DNA of 64,000 bases from Sphingobacterium chungjuense (GCF_011316935.1 NZ_WLYS01000003.1:310001-374000), one strand, 5' to 3'. Counted from the stretch's first letter, positions 17,288 to 25,778 are shown. Program-made: numbers and translations. The notes: generated from the sequence alone by a model not told the origin.

Positions 17288-17316
17288 TGAGCCGATTAAT
17301 AATGTTATTCGGCTCA
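17288..17316. repeat. Inverted repeat TGAGCCGA...TCGGCTCA
   Basis: Eight-base arms at 17288-17295 and 17309-17316 with a 13-nt AT-rich loop. A third direct copy, TTGAGCCGATTAA, lies at 17242-17254. Terminator-like but without a good T-run. Confidence 0.4.
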
Positions 17317-17428
17317 AACAGCGAAAATAAATAAAGACTATGATACTAAAATTGTGAATCTGTGCCAATAGAATAGCAACCATTGTGGCAAGGATATCTA
17401 AAAGCATATCGCTCCAAAACCTAAACCA

Positions 17429-17463
17429 CAAAAAAGCACTGAAAATAGTACATTTCCAGTGCT
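17429..17463 (-). terminator. mnmE terminator
   Basis: On the minus strand AGCACTG pairs with CAGTGCT, then a run of six T (plus-strand A at 17429-17434). It is 46 nt after the mnmE stop. Confidence 0.8.
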
Positions 17464-17508
17464 CTATATCTATTTACTAATATCTACTCTTATCTAACTA
17501 CTCCCAAA

Positions 17509-18924
17509 CTACTTCCCAATACAGAACTTTCCGAAAATAGTACCCAGTATATCTCGATCTACATCAATCTGCCCGGTAATCGTACCGATATGGCGGAGCG
17601 CATCGCGCAGATGCGATGCCAGCAAATCGCCAGAAAGACCGATTTGAAAACCGCGATCCACATCTTCCATCGATTGAAAAGCTAATTTCAGTGCTTCCAC
17701 ATGGCGAATATTGGTAATCACCTGTTGATTATCGGATACGAGACCACGAATTCTTTCGACCAAAGAACTCGTTAAGCGAGCGACAGAAGCCGGATCTTTG
17801 GCCGACAGCGCCACAATCTCATCTGCATAGCCGCCGCCGATAAGTGCTGCTTTAATCTGATCGTCAAAATCATTGGCAAAATATCCGCCTTCTAAATCAA
17901 TCTTATTGCGCACCAAGATGGTGATCAAACCGTCACGGTGAAATGCTTTCACCTGTTCGATTACTTCCTCCGCGGTATTGTTCAAAGAATCGTATAAGTA
18001 TAATAAAAGCTTCGCTGCAGCCACCTTTTCTTTGGCTCGTGCCACACCGATCGCTTCAATCGTATCCAGCGTTTCTCGTAATCCCGCCGTATCAATAAAG
18101 CGAAACGTCACGCCATCAATCGTCATCATCTCTTCGATGGTGTCGCGCGTAGTACCTGCAATATCACTCACAATAGCACGCTCTTCATTGAGCAAGGTAT
18201 TGAGCAAGGTCGATTTACCGGCATTTGGCTTTCCAATGATCGCTACGGGCACGCCGTTCTTAATGGCATTACCATATTCAAAAGAATTAATTAACTGCGT
18301 GACATGCTCTTTAAGCGTGCCAATTAACGCCAAGAACTCCGAGCGATCAGCAAACTCTACATCCTCTTCCCCGAAATCCAACTCCAGCTCCAGCAAGGCC
18401 GTGAAGTTGATCAATTGCTCGCGCATGCGTTGCAGTTCGCTACTGATACCGCCACGCAATTGATTCATCGCAATCTCATGCGATGCTTTATTTTCCGAAG
18501 CAATCAGATCGGCTACCGCTTCTGCCTGCGACAGATCCAAGCCACCGTTGAGGTAAGCGCGTAAGGTAAACTCTCCTGCCTTAGCTGCGCGAGCACCGTG
18601 GCGTATTAATAAGCTCAAGATACGCTCGATAATATAATTGGAGTTGTGCGTCGAGATTTCGACGACATGCTCCTTGGTATAGGAGTTTGGCCCTTTGAAC
18701 AAGGAAATCACCACCTCATCAATAATCACATCGCCATCTCGGATCGTACCAAAATGCAAAGTATGCGTTTCCTGTTTTGACAGATCCTTTCCCTTAAATA
18801 CCGAATTGGCAATAGCTATTGCATCTGCACCCGAAAGTCGGATGACCGCGATTGCGCCATTGGCACCGGGAGACGTGGCCAACGCCACAATAGTATCTGA
18901 AGAAATAATATCGGAGGTAGTCAT
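17509..18924 (-). CDS. mnmE: tRNA modification GTPase MnmE
   Basis: 471 residues, full length. N-terminal tetrahydrofolate-binding domain (TIVALATSPG, GAIAVIRLSG), helical region, then an inserted Ras-like G domain: G1 GKPNAGKST (about 226-234), the K-loop/switch DIAGTTRD, DTAGL, and NKID. It ends FGKFCIGK, the conserved C-terminal Cys motif. With MnmG it installs the 5-(carboxymethylaminomethyl) group on U34 of certain tRNAs. The promoter box TAATTTTG lies only 6 nt before the ATG. Terminators on both sides make it a single-gene unit. Confidence 0.97.
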   Translation of the reverse strand: MTTSDIISSDTIVALATSPGANGAIAVIRLSGADAIAIANSVFKGKDLSKQETHTLHFGTIRDGDVIIDEVVISLFKGPNSYTKEHVVEISTHNSNYIIERILSLLIRHGARAAKAGEFTLRAYLNGGLDLSQAEAVADLIASENKASHEIAMNQLRGGISSELQRMREQLINFTALLELELDFGEEDVEFADRSEFLALIGTLKEHVTQLINSFEYGNAIKNGVPVAIIGKPNAGKSTLLNTLLNEERAIVSDIAGTTRDTIEEMMTIDGVTFRFIDTAGLRETLDTIEAIGVARAKEKVAAAKLLLYLYDSLNNTAEEVIEQVKAFHRDGLITILVRNKIDLEGGYFANDFDDQIKAALIGGGYADEIVALSAKDPASVARLTSSLVERIRGLVSDNQQVITNIRHVEALKLAFQSMEDVDRGFQIGLSGDLLASHLRDALRHIGTITGQIDVDRDILGTIFGKFCIGK

Positions 18925-18929
18925 GCCCG

Positions 18930-18937
18930 CAAAATTA
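18930..18937 (-). promoter_or_regulatory. -7 box (TAATTTTG) of mnmE, almost touching the ATG
   Basis: Exact TAnnTTTG on the minus strand, with its last base 6 nt from the A of the start codon. In Bacteroidota promoters transcription starts about 4-7 nt after this box, so the mRNA would be leaderless. Confidence 0.55.
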
Positions 18938-18974
18938 AGGAATAAATGTGAATGCGCAGACCGGCATGAGCCGC

Positions 18975-19007
18975 AAAAAGAAAGCGTGTAGGAAATCCTA
19001 CACGCTT
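18975..19007 (-). terminator. Terminator of SRPBCC gene
   Basis: Perfect 12-bp stem AAGCGTGTAGGA (18982-18993) with 18996-19007 and a 2-nt apex. On the minus strand it is followed by TCTTTTT. Confidence 0.85.
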
Positions 19008-19032
19008 CGTGATATATCTGTAAAAGCTAGAG

Positions 19033-19431
19033 CTAGCCTAAAACTTCTTTCAATCGAGCTACTTGATGATCCACCAGTTTCTGCAAAGGACCAGAAGCCA
19101 TCATTTTCATCATCATGTTCAATTGCGCTTCGATGATGAAGGTTGCTTTAGTTTGTCCCTCTCCAGCCTCTTCTACCTTCCAATGAAGTGATACTTCAAA
19201 AGGCGTATCATTAGTCGGTACACAGGTCAATTCTTTATTCTCCACACGCTGACTGATTTTCAACGCTAACTTCGCCATATTTTTGATGGTGAATTGTGCT
19301 TCATCGGCAGTGGATGACCAGTTGTAAATATTGTCTGGCATCAATTGCTCATGATTGTTTAGATCAGACAAGAACGTATACACATCGCCAACTGGCTTTT
19401 GTATTACGGTGGAATTTTGAATAATAGTCAT
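19033..19431 (-). CDS. SRPBCC-fold (START-like) lipid/ligand-binding protein
   Basis: 132 residues, no signal peptide. The pattern VIQKPVGDVYTFLSDLNNHEQLMPD is that of SRPBCC/polyketide cyclase-like proteins: N-terminal strand, helix, then a long antiparallel sheet and a C-terminal helix (LVDHQVARLKEVL). These bind hydrophobic ligands in a deep cavity; no ligand can be predicted. It is 44 nt downstream of pyrE, with its own possible promoter box overlapping the pyrE stop and its own terminator. Confidence 0.75.
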   Translation of the reverse strand: MTIIQNSTVIQKPVGDVYTFLSDLNNHEQLMPDNIYNWSSTADEAQFTIKNMAKLALKISQRVENKELTCVPTNDTPFEVSLHWKVEEAGEGQTKATFIIEAQLNMMMKMMASGPLQKLVDHQVARLKEVLG

Positions 19432-19470
19432 ATCAAGTGTTTTTTACGAATACCAGAACAACTAACAGGC

Positions 19471-19478
19471 CAAAATTA
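19471..19478 (-). promoter_or_regulatory. -7 box (TAATTTTG) for SRPBCC gene
   Basis: Exact TAnnTTTG on the minus strand overlapping the pyrE stop codon, 40 nt before the SRPBCC start. No TTG at -33. Confidence 0.35.
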
Positions 19479-20117
19479 TTTCCCCCAAGTAGAAGGATTT
19501 TTGCGCCAGTCTTGTAGTACCTCCATATCGGCCTCCATGATGTAACCGTTTTGCAAGGCTACATGGATCAATGCATCGTAGTTACACAAGCTGTGCAACT
19601 TACATTTAGCTTCTTTGAAGTTTTCTTCAGCAGCATCTAGTCCATAGGTAAAGATAGAAACCAATCCGACCACGTTGCATTCCGCTTCGCGTAATGCCTG
19701 AACCGCAGCTAAGCTACTTTTTCCGGTAGAAACCAAATCTTCAATCACCACCACGCGCTGTCCGCCGCTTACTTCACCTTCGATCAGGTTTTGACGACCG
19801 TGTTCTTTTGCGCTACCGCGAACATACGTAAATGGAAGACCCAAATCTTGTGCTACCAACGCTCCCTGAGGGATTCCGGCAGTCGCTACACCCGAGATCA
19901 TATCTACCGTACCGTACTCTTCTTGAATCAGTTGCGATAGATTTTGTCTGATGTAGGTTCGGATAGATGGATGAGATAGTGTGATCCGATTGTCACAATA
20001 AATAGGCGATTTCCAACCCGATGCCCAAGTAAAAGGGTTTTTAGGTTGCAATTTAATTGCTTTAATTTGCAGAAGCGATTCAGCAATTTTTTGTTCAACC
20101 TCATTGTAGTTATTCAT
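19476..20117 (-). CDS. pyrE: Orotate phosphoribosyltransferase
   Basis: 213 residues, normal length. It joins orotate to PRPP to form orotidine monophosphate in pyrimidine synthesis. The PRPP-binding signature is VVVIEDLVSTGKSS; other family segments are NPFTWASGWKSPIYCDNR (orotate site), GVATAGIPQGALVAQDLG and the mobile loop RGSAKEHGRQNLIEG. The promoter box TAAATTTG lies 5 nt before the ATG. It diverges from the NUDIX gene with only 22 bp between start codons. Confidence 0.96.
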   Translation of the reverse strand: MNNYNEVEQKIAESLLQIKAIKLQPKNPFTWASGWKSPIYCDNRITLSHPSIRTYIRQNLSQLIQEEYGTVDMISGVATAGIPQGALVAQDLGLPFTYVRGSAKEHGRQNLIEGEVSGGQRVVVIEDLVSTGKSSLAAVQALREAECNVVGLVSIFTYGLDAAEENFKEAKCKLHSLCNYDALIHVALQNGYIMEADMEVLQDWRKNPSTWGK

Positions 20118-20121
20118 GCCG

Positions 20122-20129
20122 CAAATTTA
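20122..20129 (-). promoter_or_regulatory. -7 box (TAAATTTG) of pyrE, almost touching the ATG
   Basis: Exact TAnnTTTG on the minus strand, last base 5 nt from the A of the pyrE ATG, predicting a leaderless mRNA. It lies inside the 22-bp gap shared with the divergent NUDIX gene. Confidence 0.5.
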
Positions 20130-20139
20130 TAAAATTTAT

Positions 20140-20745
20140 ATGAACCAGAACCTGCTAATTTTAGCAGATTTCGTACCACAGCACTCCGTCAATCCTCAAA
20201 CGATTGGTTTACAAGAAATTGATCTAGAAAAACTTTTTAAAGCAAGCGCGACTAATGCTGATCCTGTCACATACTTAGCAATCCTCTCCGACCCCGGCAC
20301 CTACTTCAAAAACCTATTGGAAGATACAAAAGTGATAAAGGCGGCAGGCGGCATTGTGAAGAACGGACATGGCGAATACCTATTTATCCATCGCTTGGGC
20401 AAATGGGATCTACCCAAAGGCAAATTAGAGGAAGATGAAAAAACACGCTCTGCTGCAAAACGGGAAGTGGAAGAAGAATGTGGTGTGAAGATAGATTACT
20501 TGGGTGCAAAATATTGCACCACCTATCATACGTATACAATGCGTGGCCGAATGGTGCTCAAGCAAACGAATTGGTACGAGATGGGCATCAACAAATCGCC
20601 CGACCTGATCCCGCAACTAGAAGAAGACATTGATGAAGCGGCGTGGATTGACGTGGAAGATTTTGACACCATCCTTGGAAATACTTATCCCCTCATAGCA
20701 GATATCGCCAAAAAGATCCTGCATCAGCATACAGATCCACAGTAA
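20140..20745 (+). CDS. NUDIX hydrolase
   Basis: 201 residues from the ATG at 20140. An ATG at 20116 is in frame but overlaps the pyrE start codon and adds eight unlikely residues. The N-terminal 70 residues form a lead domain with no family assigned. The Nudix box fits G-x5-E-x7-REUxEExGU: GKLEED-E-KTRSAAK-REVEEECGV. It hydrolyses a nucleoside diphosphate linked to another moiety; substrate unknown. Cytoplasmic. It is followed by a long hairpin and the convergent lysA gene. Confidence 0.85.
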   Translation: MNQNLLILADFVPQHSVNPQTIGLQEIDLEKLFKASATNADPVTYLAILSDPGTYFKNLLEDTKVIKAAGGIVKNGHGEYLFIHRLGKWDLPKGKLEEDEKTRSAAKREVEEECGVKIDYLGAKYCTTYHTYTMRGRMVLKQTNWYEMGINKSPDLIPQLEEDIDEAAWIDVEDFDTILGNTYPLIADIAKKILHQHTDPQ

Positions 20746-20769
20746 TCTTTTCAATACAGCACTTAACGC

Positions 20770-20822
20770 AATCAGGCTTATTCTACAGGAATGATATTCA
20801 TACCCGTAAAATAAGCCTGATT
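20770..20822. terminator. Long hairpin between NUDIX gene and lysA
   Basis: AATCAGGCTTATT (20770-20782) pairs perfectly with 20810-20822, with extra pairing inside the loop. T-runs are short on both sides, but its position between convergent genes suggests bidirectional termination. Confidence 0.6.
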
Positions 20823-20846
20823 TGATCGTATAAAGCTTGTCTAAGC

Positions 20847-22031
20847 TTAGATATTGGCCAACTCCAATTGACCTTCACTCGCATAGCAATAGCGCACCTC
20901 GTCGCGTAGATTATAGCGAGAAGCCATCACTTCCGCATACGCACCAGCGGTACGAATGGCGATCAAGTCGCCACGCTCGCTAACGGGCAATGGAACTTCC
21001 TTACCAAATGCGTCTGTACTTTCGCAGATGGGTCCAACGACATCATAGTTCGTCGTATCCTCCGCTCCCGCTCCTACTTTTTCAATCTTATGGTACGCTT
21101 GGTACAGCATGGGGCGCATTAGCTCCGTCATACCTGCATCGAGGATCAAGAAATGTTTCTTTACGCCATTTTTGGTATAGAGCACTTTGCTGATCAATGA
21201 TCCACATTGTGCGACCAAAGCGCGACCTAGTTCGAAATGTACTTCTTGGTTGGGTGTACGCTCTAGAAAACGATCAAAAATATCAAAATAGGTCTCGAAG
21301 TCTGCAATCGGATGTTCATCTGGCGCGTAATAATCCACCCCAAGTCCGCCACCCACATTGAGTACGCGGATAGTCGTTCCACGTTCTTCGAACCAGTTTT
21401 TCCATTCGTTCACCTTTACGCAAAGGCTTTTGAATACATTCATATCCGTAATCTGCGATCCAATATGAAAGTGAAGACCTACCAGATCGACATTCGTACA
21501 GTTACGGAGAACAGCAGCAGCGCGCTCCAATTCCGAATTGGGCAAGCCAAATTTGTTTTCGTCCAATCCGGTGGTGATGTATTGATGCGTTTTGGCATCT
21601 ACATTGGGGTTTATGCGCAGCGAAACATTGGCACGCACGCCCATCTCGGCAGCTAAACCGTCAATGATTTCCATCTCTTGGATGGATTCAACATTGAACG
21701 CAAAGATGCCGTGTTGCAAAGCCGTACGAATCTCTTTGTCGGATTTACCGACACCGGCAAAGGTAATCTGAGAAGCAGGAAAACCAACTTCAATGGCTTT
21801 CTGAACTTCATTGCCACTCACACAGTCTGCTCCAAATCCTACAGCTTGAACTGTAGAAAGTACGCGCGGATTGAAGTTAGCTTTTAGCGCATAATGCACG
21901 TGAAAACCACGCTTGTCTGCCGCCGCTTTGGCTTCCGACAAGGTTTGTTGTAACAGATCTAAATTATAATAATAGAAGGGCGTTTCCATCCCTTCGAATT
22001 GTGCTAATAGCTTGGAATCAAAATATGACAT
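20847..22031 (-). CDS. lysA: Diaminopimelate decarboxylase
   Basis: 394 residues from the ATG at 22031; the frame also opens with a TTG one codon earlier. A PLP enzyme that makes L-lysine from meso-diaminopimelate. The PLP lysine is Lys50 in HYALKANFN; further landmarks are the HIGSQI helix, GGGLGVDY, the ELGRALVAQCG segment and CESTDAFG near the C-terminus that supplies the catalytic Cys. It is 16 nt downstream of lysC, so the pair forms a lysine-pathway operon holding the first and last steps. Confidence 0.96.
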   Translation of the reverse strand: MSYFDSKLLAQFEGMETPFYYYNLDLLQQTLSEAKAAADKRGFHVHYALKANFNPRVLSTVQAVGFGADCVSGNEVQKAIEVGFPASQITFAGVGKSDKEIRTALQHGIFAFNVESIQEMEIIDGLAAEMGVRANVSLRINPNVDAKTHQYITTGLDENKFGLPNSELERAAAVLRNCTNVDLVGLHFHIGSQITDMNVFKSLCVKVNEWKNWFEERGTTIRVLNVGGGLGVDYYAPDEHPIADFETYFDIFDRFLERTPNQEVHFELGRALVAQCGSLISKVLYTKNGVKKHFLILDAGMTELMRPMLYQAYHKIEKVGAGAEDTTNYDVVGPICESTDAFGKEVPLPVSERGDLIAIRTAGAYAEVMASRYNLRDEVRYCYASEGQLELANI

Positions 22032-22047
22032 CAAACGGGTTGTGTTG

Positions 22048-23361
22048 TTAAAATAAACGGTGATGTAAAGAACGTAGCGCTTCGGTTTTGTGCTCGGTAT
22101 CTAATAAGACAGATACGTTAAAATCCGACCCACCATAAGACACCATACGCACAGGCAGGTGTTTTACCGCTTCGAGCACTCTTCCTACGTAACCATGTGC
22201 ATTGGAGCTGAAATCGCCCACCACGCAAACGATGGTTTGCTCACGATCTACTGATACGGAGCCAAAATCTTCTACTTCTTTGATGATATCTTCTAGATTG
22301 GTGGTATCGTCAATGGTAAGCGACACGGCAACTTCAGAAGTCGTGATCATATCGATCGGCGTCTTGTAGCGTTCGAAGATTTCGAAAATACGACGTAAGA
22401 AACCATACGCCAACAACATCCGTGACGACTGGATATGAATTGCCGTGATACCGTCTTTGGCGGCTACGGCACGAATCACGCCTTTTTGCGCGCCTTCTTT
22501 ACTGATTAATGTGCCTGGAGCTTGCGGATCCATGGTATTTAATAGACGTACGGGCACATTATAGCGTTGTGCTGGGAATACGCTTTGCGGATGCAAAATC
22601 TTCGCCCCAAAGTAGGCCAACTCGGCCGCTTCGTCGAAACTTAGGTGACGAATCGGTGTGGTACCGTGTACTACACGCGGATCATTATTGTGCATGCCGT
22701 CTATATCCGTCCAGATTTGTACTTCTTCGGCACGGATAGCCGAGCCAATGAGCGAAGCGGTATAATCTGATCCACCACGACGCAAATTATCAATCTCGCC
22801 AAATGAATTGCGACAGATAAATCCTTGCGTAATAAATAAGGTATTGTCTGGATGCTGATTCAGAATTGCGCCTAATTTCTCTGCGGTAAACTCGATCATC
22901 GGTTCATTATCTTCATCGATTTTCATGAAGTCCAATGCGGGAAGCAATACCGAAGCAATGCCCAATTCTTCGAGATAATAATGCCACAAGGTGGTCGATA
23001 ACAATTCGCCTTGCGCCAATATAATCTTCTCCTCCGATGGCGTAAACAAATCGCTTGCGAAAGATGAAATACTTTCGAAATGATGATCGATCAAATCCTT
23101 TCCCTTCTTATAGCCTTCCTCGGTAGCGAAAAGCTCCTTAATCAGTTCTTCGTACTTATCCTTATGCTTCTTAATCAGCTGTTTGGCCTCCTCTGTCTTT
23201 GCGCCAGCAAAAGCGTGTGCAATTTCCACCAATGCGTTGGTCGTGCCCGAAACGGCCGACAACACTACAATCTGACGTTCCGCAGGTGCTACAATTTCGA
23301 GCAACCCTTGAATACGCGCCGCACTCCCTACCGAAGTGCCACCGAATTTTAGAATTTTCAT
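22048..23361 (-). CDS. lysC: Aspartate kinase
   Basis: 437 residues, a monofunctional aspartokinase with no homoserine dehydrogenase fused. It begins with the KFGGTSVG signature (residues 4-11); kinase core to about residue 290 (LRRGGSDYTASLIG, WTDIDGMHNNDPR), then two ACT-type regulatory domains (from about 300; the MVSYGGSDFNVSVLL segment in the last). The ACT domains suggest feedback by an amino acid, probably lysine given the lysA partner. It catalyses ATP-dependent formation of aspartyl phosphate. Confidence 0.95.
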   Translation of the reverse strand: MKILKFGGTSVGSAARIQGLLEIVAPAERQIVVLSAVSGTTNALVEIAHAFAGAKTEEAKQLIKKHKDKYEELIKELFATEEGYKKGKDLIDHHFESISSFASDLFTPSEEKIILAQGELLSTTLWHYYLEELGIASVLLPALDFMKIDEDNEPMIEFTAEKLGAILNQHPDNTLFITQGFICRNSFGEIDNLRRGGSDYTASLIGSAIRAEEVQIWTDIDGMHNNDPRVVHGTTPIRHLSFDEAAELAYFGAKILHPQSVFPAQRYNVPVRLLNTMDPQAPGTLISKEGAQKGVIRAVAAKDGITAIHIQSSRMLLAYGFLRRIFEIFERYKTPIDMITTSEVAVSLTIDDTTNLEDIIKEVEDFGSVSVDREQTIVCVVGDFSSNAHGYVGRVLEAVKHLPVRMVSYGGSDFNVSVLLDTEHKTEALRSLHHRLF

Positions 23362-23399
23362 TAGAATATATACTTATTATGGATACTAATTAACGTACA

Positions 23400-23428
23400 C
23401 TTGCGTGCTACATCACTGCGCACGCAAG
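23400..23428. repeat. Hairpin in the serA-lysC gap (lysC leader)
   Basis: CTTGCGTGC (23400-23408) pairs with GCACGCAAG (23420-23428), 11-nt loop. No T-run follows on either strand. It lies between the possible lysC promoter and the lysC ATG, so it would be in the lysC 5' leader. Confidence 0.45.
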
Positions 23429-23439
23429 CGTAAATTGGG

Positions 23440-23468
23440 TGAAGATAGCACTTTAAAGGCTATTTCAA
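23440..23468 (-). promoter_or_regulatory. Possible lysC promoter
   Basis: On the minus strand TTG (23466-23468), 18-bp spacer, then TATCTTCA (23440-23447), a two-mismatch form of TAnnTTTG. The leader would be about 75 nt and contain the hairpin. Confidence 0.35.
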
Positions 23469-23479
23469 TCGTTTTATGA

Positions 23480-24427
23480 TTATTTCTTGAGATTTGCGAT
23501 CAGCAAGTTAGCGAGTTCTTCGCCAATGCGCTCTTGTGCTTCATTAGTCGCCGCACCAATATGTGGTGTCAAGGAGATCTTCGGATGCTGTAGCAATTCT
23601 ACGCGTGGCGTAGGTTCGCTATCGTACACATCTAAGCCAGCGAAAGACACTTTACCTGAATTTAGCGCGTCTACTAAAGCCAACTCATCAATCACGCCAC
23701 CGCGTGACGCATTGACAATACCAACACCATCTTTTACTTTCGTAAACTCTTCTGCACCGAGCACTGCCTTATCTGTGAATGGCACGTGAAGGGAGATAAA
23801 ATCTGCTACAGGCAAAAGCTCCTCAAAGGAAAGTTGCTTCACCGGTACTTCAACTTCAATATTACCAGATAGAGACAATGGTAAAGTGAATGGGCCTTCG
23901 AATAGATCAGAATAGACCACATCCATTCCCAGACCCAATGCTACCTTGGCCGTTTCGCGACCAATACGACCAAAACCGACCACACCTAGGGTTTTGCCTT
24001 TTAGCTCTACACCTTTTGCATACGCTTTCTTCAAACCACCGAATTTGGTATTTCCTTCTACCGGCATTTTGCGATTAGAATCGTACAAAAAGCGAACGCC
24101 ATTCAAGAAGTGCGCAAAAACCAATTCTGCTACCGAGTGCGAAGAAGCTGCCGGTGTATTGATGACGATTACGCCTTTAGATTGGGCATAATCGACGTCT
24201 ATATTGTCCATACCGACACCACCGCGTCCAATAACTTTTAAGTTTGGACAAGCATCAATTAATTCCTGACGAACTAAAGTGGCACTACGCACGGTAATCG
24301 CATCGTATGCTTGCAGTTTTTCTGCTAATTCGGCTTGTGGTATGTGTACGGTATCTACGGTAAATCCTGCCTCTTCCAACAAGCGCTGTCCGATCGGATC
24401 TATCCCGTCATTTGCTAATATTCTCAT
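23480..24427 (-). CDS. serA: D-3-phosphoglycerate dehydrogenase (short form)
   Basis: 315 residues, the short type without the C-terminal ACT or intervening domains of E. coli SerA, so serine feedback through ACT is not expected. NAD-binding motif GVVGFGRIGRET; catalytic Arg in NASRGG, Glu in DSEP, His in LTPHIGAAT. It oxidises 3-phosphoglycerate to 3-phosphohydroxypyruvate, the first serine-specific step. It lies 25 nt after serC, the next enzyme in the pathway, in the same operon. Confidence 0.94.
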   Translation of the reverse strand: MRILANDGIDPIGQRLLEEAGFTVDTVHIPQAELAEKLQAYDAITVRSATLVRQELIDACPNLKVIGRGGVGMDNIDVDYAQSKGVIVINTPAASSHSVAELVFAHFLNGVRFLYDSNRKMPVEGNTKFGGLKKAYAKGVELKGKTLGVVGFGRIGRETAKVALGLGMDVVYSDLFEGPFTLPLSLSGNIEVEVPVKQLSFEELLPVADFISLHVPFTDKAVLGAEEFTKVKDGVGIVNASRGGVIDELALVDALNSGKVSFAGLDVYDSEPTPRVELLQHPKISLTPHIGAATNEAQERIGEELANLLIANLKK

Positions 24428-24452
24428 GCTAAAATAAATACTTAAATGTCAC

Positions 24453-25520
24453 TTAATTATGGGTTTCTTCAAACTCACGCATCAAATCAGTTAAGGCATT
24501 GATAGATGATATACCTAATGCATTGTAGATCGACGCACGGAAACCGCCAACTGAACGGTGTCCTTTTAGGCCGACCATACCGCGTTCTTTGGCTAGCGCC
24601 AAAAACTCCTCTTCTAATGCTGGATTGGTCATCACGAAAGTCACATTCATGCGTGAACGGTCTTCTACCTCTGCCGTACCACGGAAGAATGGATTGCGAT
24701 CAATCTCTTCGTACAATTGACGGGCTTTGATGATATTCTCTTGTTCCATCACACTCACCCCACCTTTGGCTTTCAACCAACGCAGATTGAGCACAGACAC
24801 GTATATAGAGAATACCGGCGGAGTATTGTACATGGAATCTGCTTTAGCATGCTGCTGATAGTCGAAAATTGAAGGAATGGTGCGACCAGTTTTACCCAGC
24901 AACTCATCTTTCACCACAACTAACGTAACGCCAGCAGGCCCCATATTCTTCTGTGCACCGGCATAGATCAATCCATGATCAGCTACATTGACCACGCGGC
25001 TAAAAATATCAGACGACATATCAGATACCAATGGTACATCTGCCTGCGGCAAATCAAAGATCTCTGTACCAAAAATGGTATTATTTGATGTATAATGTAG
25101 GTACGCAGCATCTGCTGGCACGGCATATGATTTTGGTATATAACTATAATTACGATCCGAAGAAGACGCTACTACATCGATCGCTCCGAAGTTTTTCGCT
25201 TCTTTAAGCGCTTTGGACGACCACGTACCTGTATCGAGGTAAGCCGCACGACCGTATGTAGGAAGCAAGTTAAAAGGTACCATGGCAAATTGTTGGCTAG
25301 CACCTCCTTGCAAAAACAGAATGCTATATCCTGCTGGCACTTCTAACAGCTCGCGAACCAGACTTTCTGCTTCAGCGATCACTGCTTCGAACTCCTTCGA
25401 ACGGTGCGAAATCTCCAAAATAGACAAACCTGTTCCATTAAAATCTAAAACTGCCTGCGAAGCTTCCGCAAAGACATCCTTTGGTAAGATACAAGGTCCG
25501 GCACCGAAATTATGTTTCAT
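24453..25520 (-). CDS. serC: Phosphoserine aminotransferase
   Basis: 355 residues, full length. A PLP enzyme converting 3-phosphohydroxypyruvate to phosphoserine. It opens with the family HNFGAGPCILP; substrate-binding SHRSKEFE; PLP lysine in GAQKNMGPAG; C-terminal GHRSVGGFRASIYNAL. First gene of the serC-serA operon, with a well-formed promoter 51 nt upstream in the intergenic region shared with gyrA. Confidence 0.97.
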   Translation of the reverse strand: MKHNFGAGPCILPKDVFAEASQAVLDFNGTGLSILEISHRSKEFEAVIAEAESLVRELLEVPAGYSILFLQGGASQQFAMVPFNLLPTYGRAAYLDTGTWSSKALKEAKNFGAIDVVASSSDRNYSYIPKSYAVPADAAYLHYTSNNTIFGTEIFDLPQADVPLVSDMSSDIFSRVVNVADHGLIYAGAQKNMGPAGVTLVVVKDELLGKTGRTIPSIFDYQQHAKADSMYNTPPVFSIYVSVLNLRWLKAKGGVSVMEQENIIKARQLYEEIDRNPFFRGTAEVEDRSRMNVTFVMTNPALEEEFLALAKERGMVGLKGHRSVGGFRASIYNALGISSINALTDLMREFEETHN

Positions 25521-25570
25521 ATGCTTATAATGCTTAATTGTATGGATAACGTGAATTAAAATTAATGCGA

Positions 25571-25602
25571 CAAATGTACTAGATTTATAATTGAGTTCAC
25601 AA
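25571..25602 (-). promoter_or_regulatory. serC-serA promoter
   Basis: On the minus strand TTG (25600-25602), 21-bp spacer, TACATTTG (25571-25578). Both Bacteroidota elements (-33 TTG, -7 TAnnTTTG) fit with allowed spacing. Confidence 0.65.
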
Positions 25603-25778
25603 CAGAATTTTGATTATAGTTTATTTTTTACAAAAAACTTACTCATTCATTGAAAATGAATCAACTAATCAGATGATTTATTATTAATAATACATTCAAA
25701 AGGGAAATTATTAATTAGCATTTATAAACAAGCATTATTTGAGGGGGTATTTATTCATAGGATAGCAAAAAAAATCCG

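Larger units (their letters stand above)
16646..17508. other. 863-bp gene-free region with periodic repeats and inverted repeats
   Basis: No convincing ORF on either strand. It holds the operon promoter (16683), direct-repeat arrays with an 11-bp period (16931-17057), two inverted repeats (17153-17188 and 17288-17316) and the mnmE terminator (17429-17463). It is the largest non-coding gap in the window. Confidence 0.7.

Noticed and set aside
23480..24427. SerA thought to be truncated
   Set aside because: The short form without ACT domain is a common natural class, and all catalytic motifs are present.
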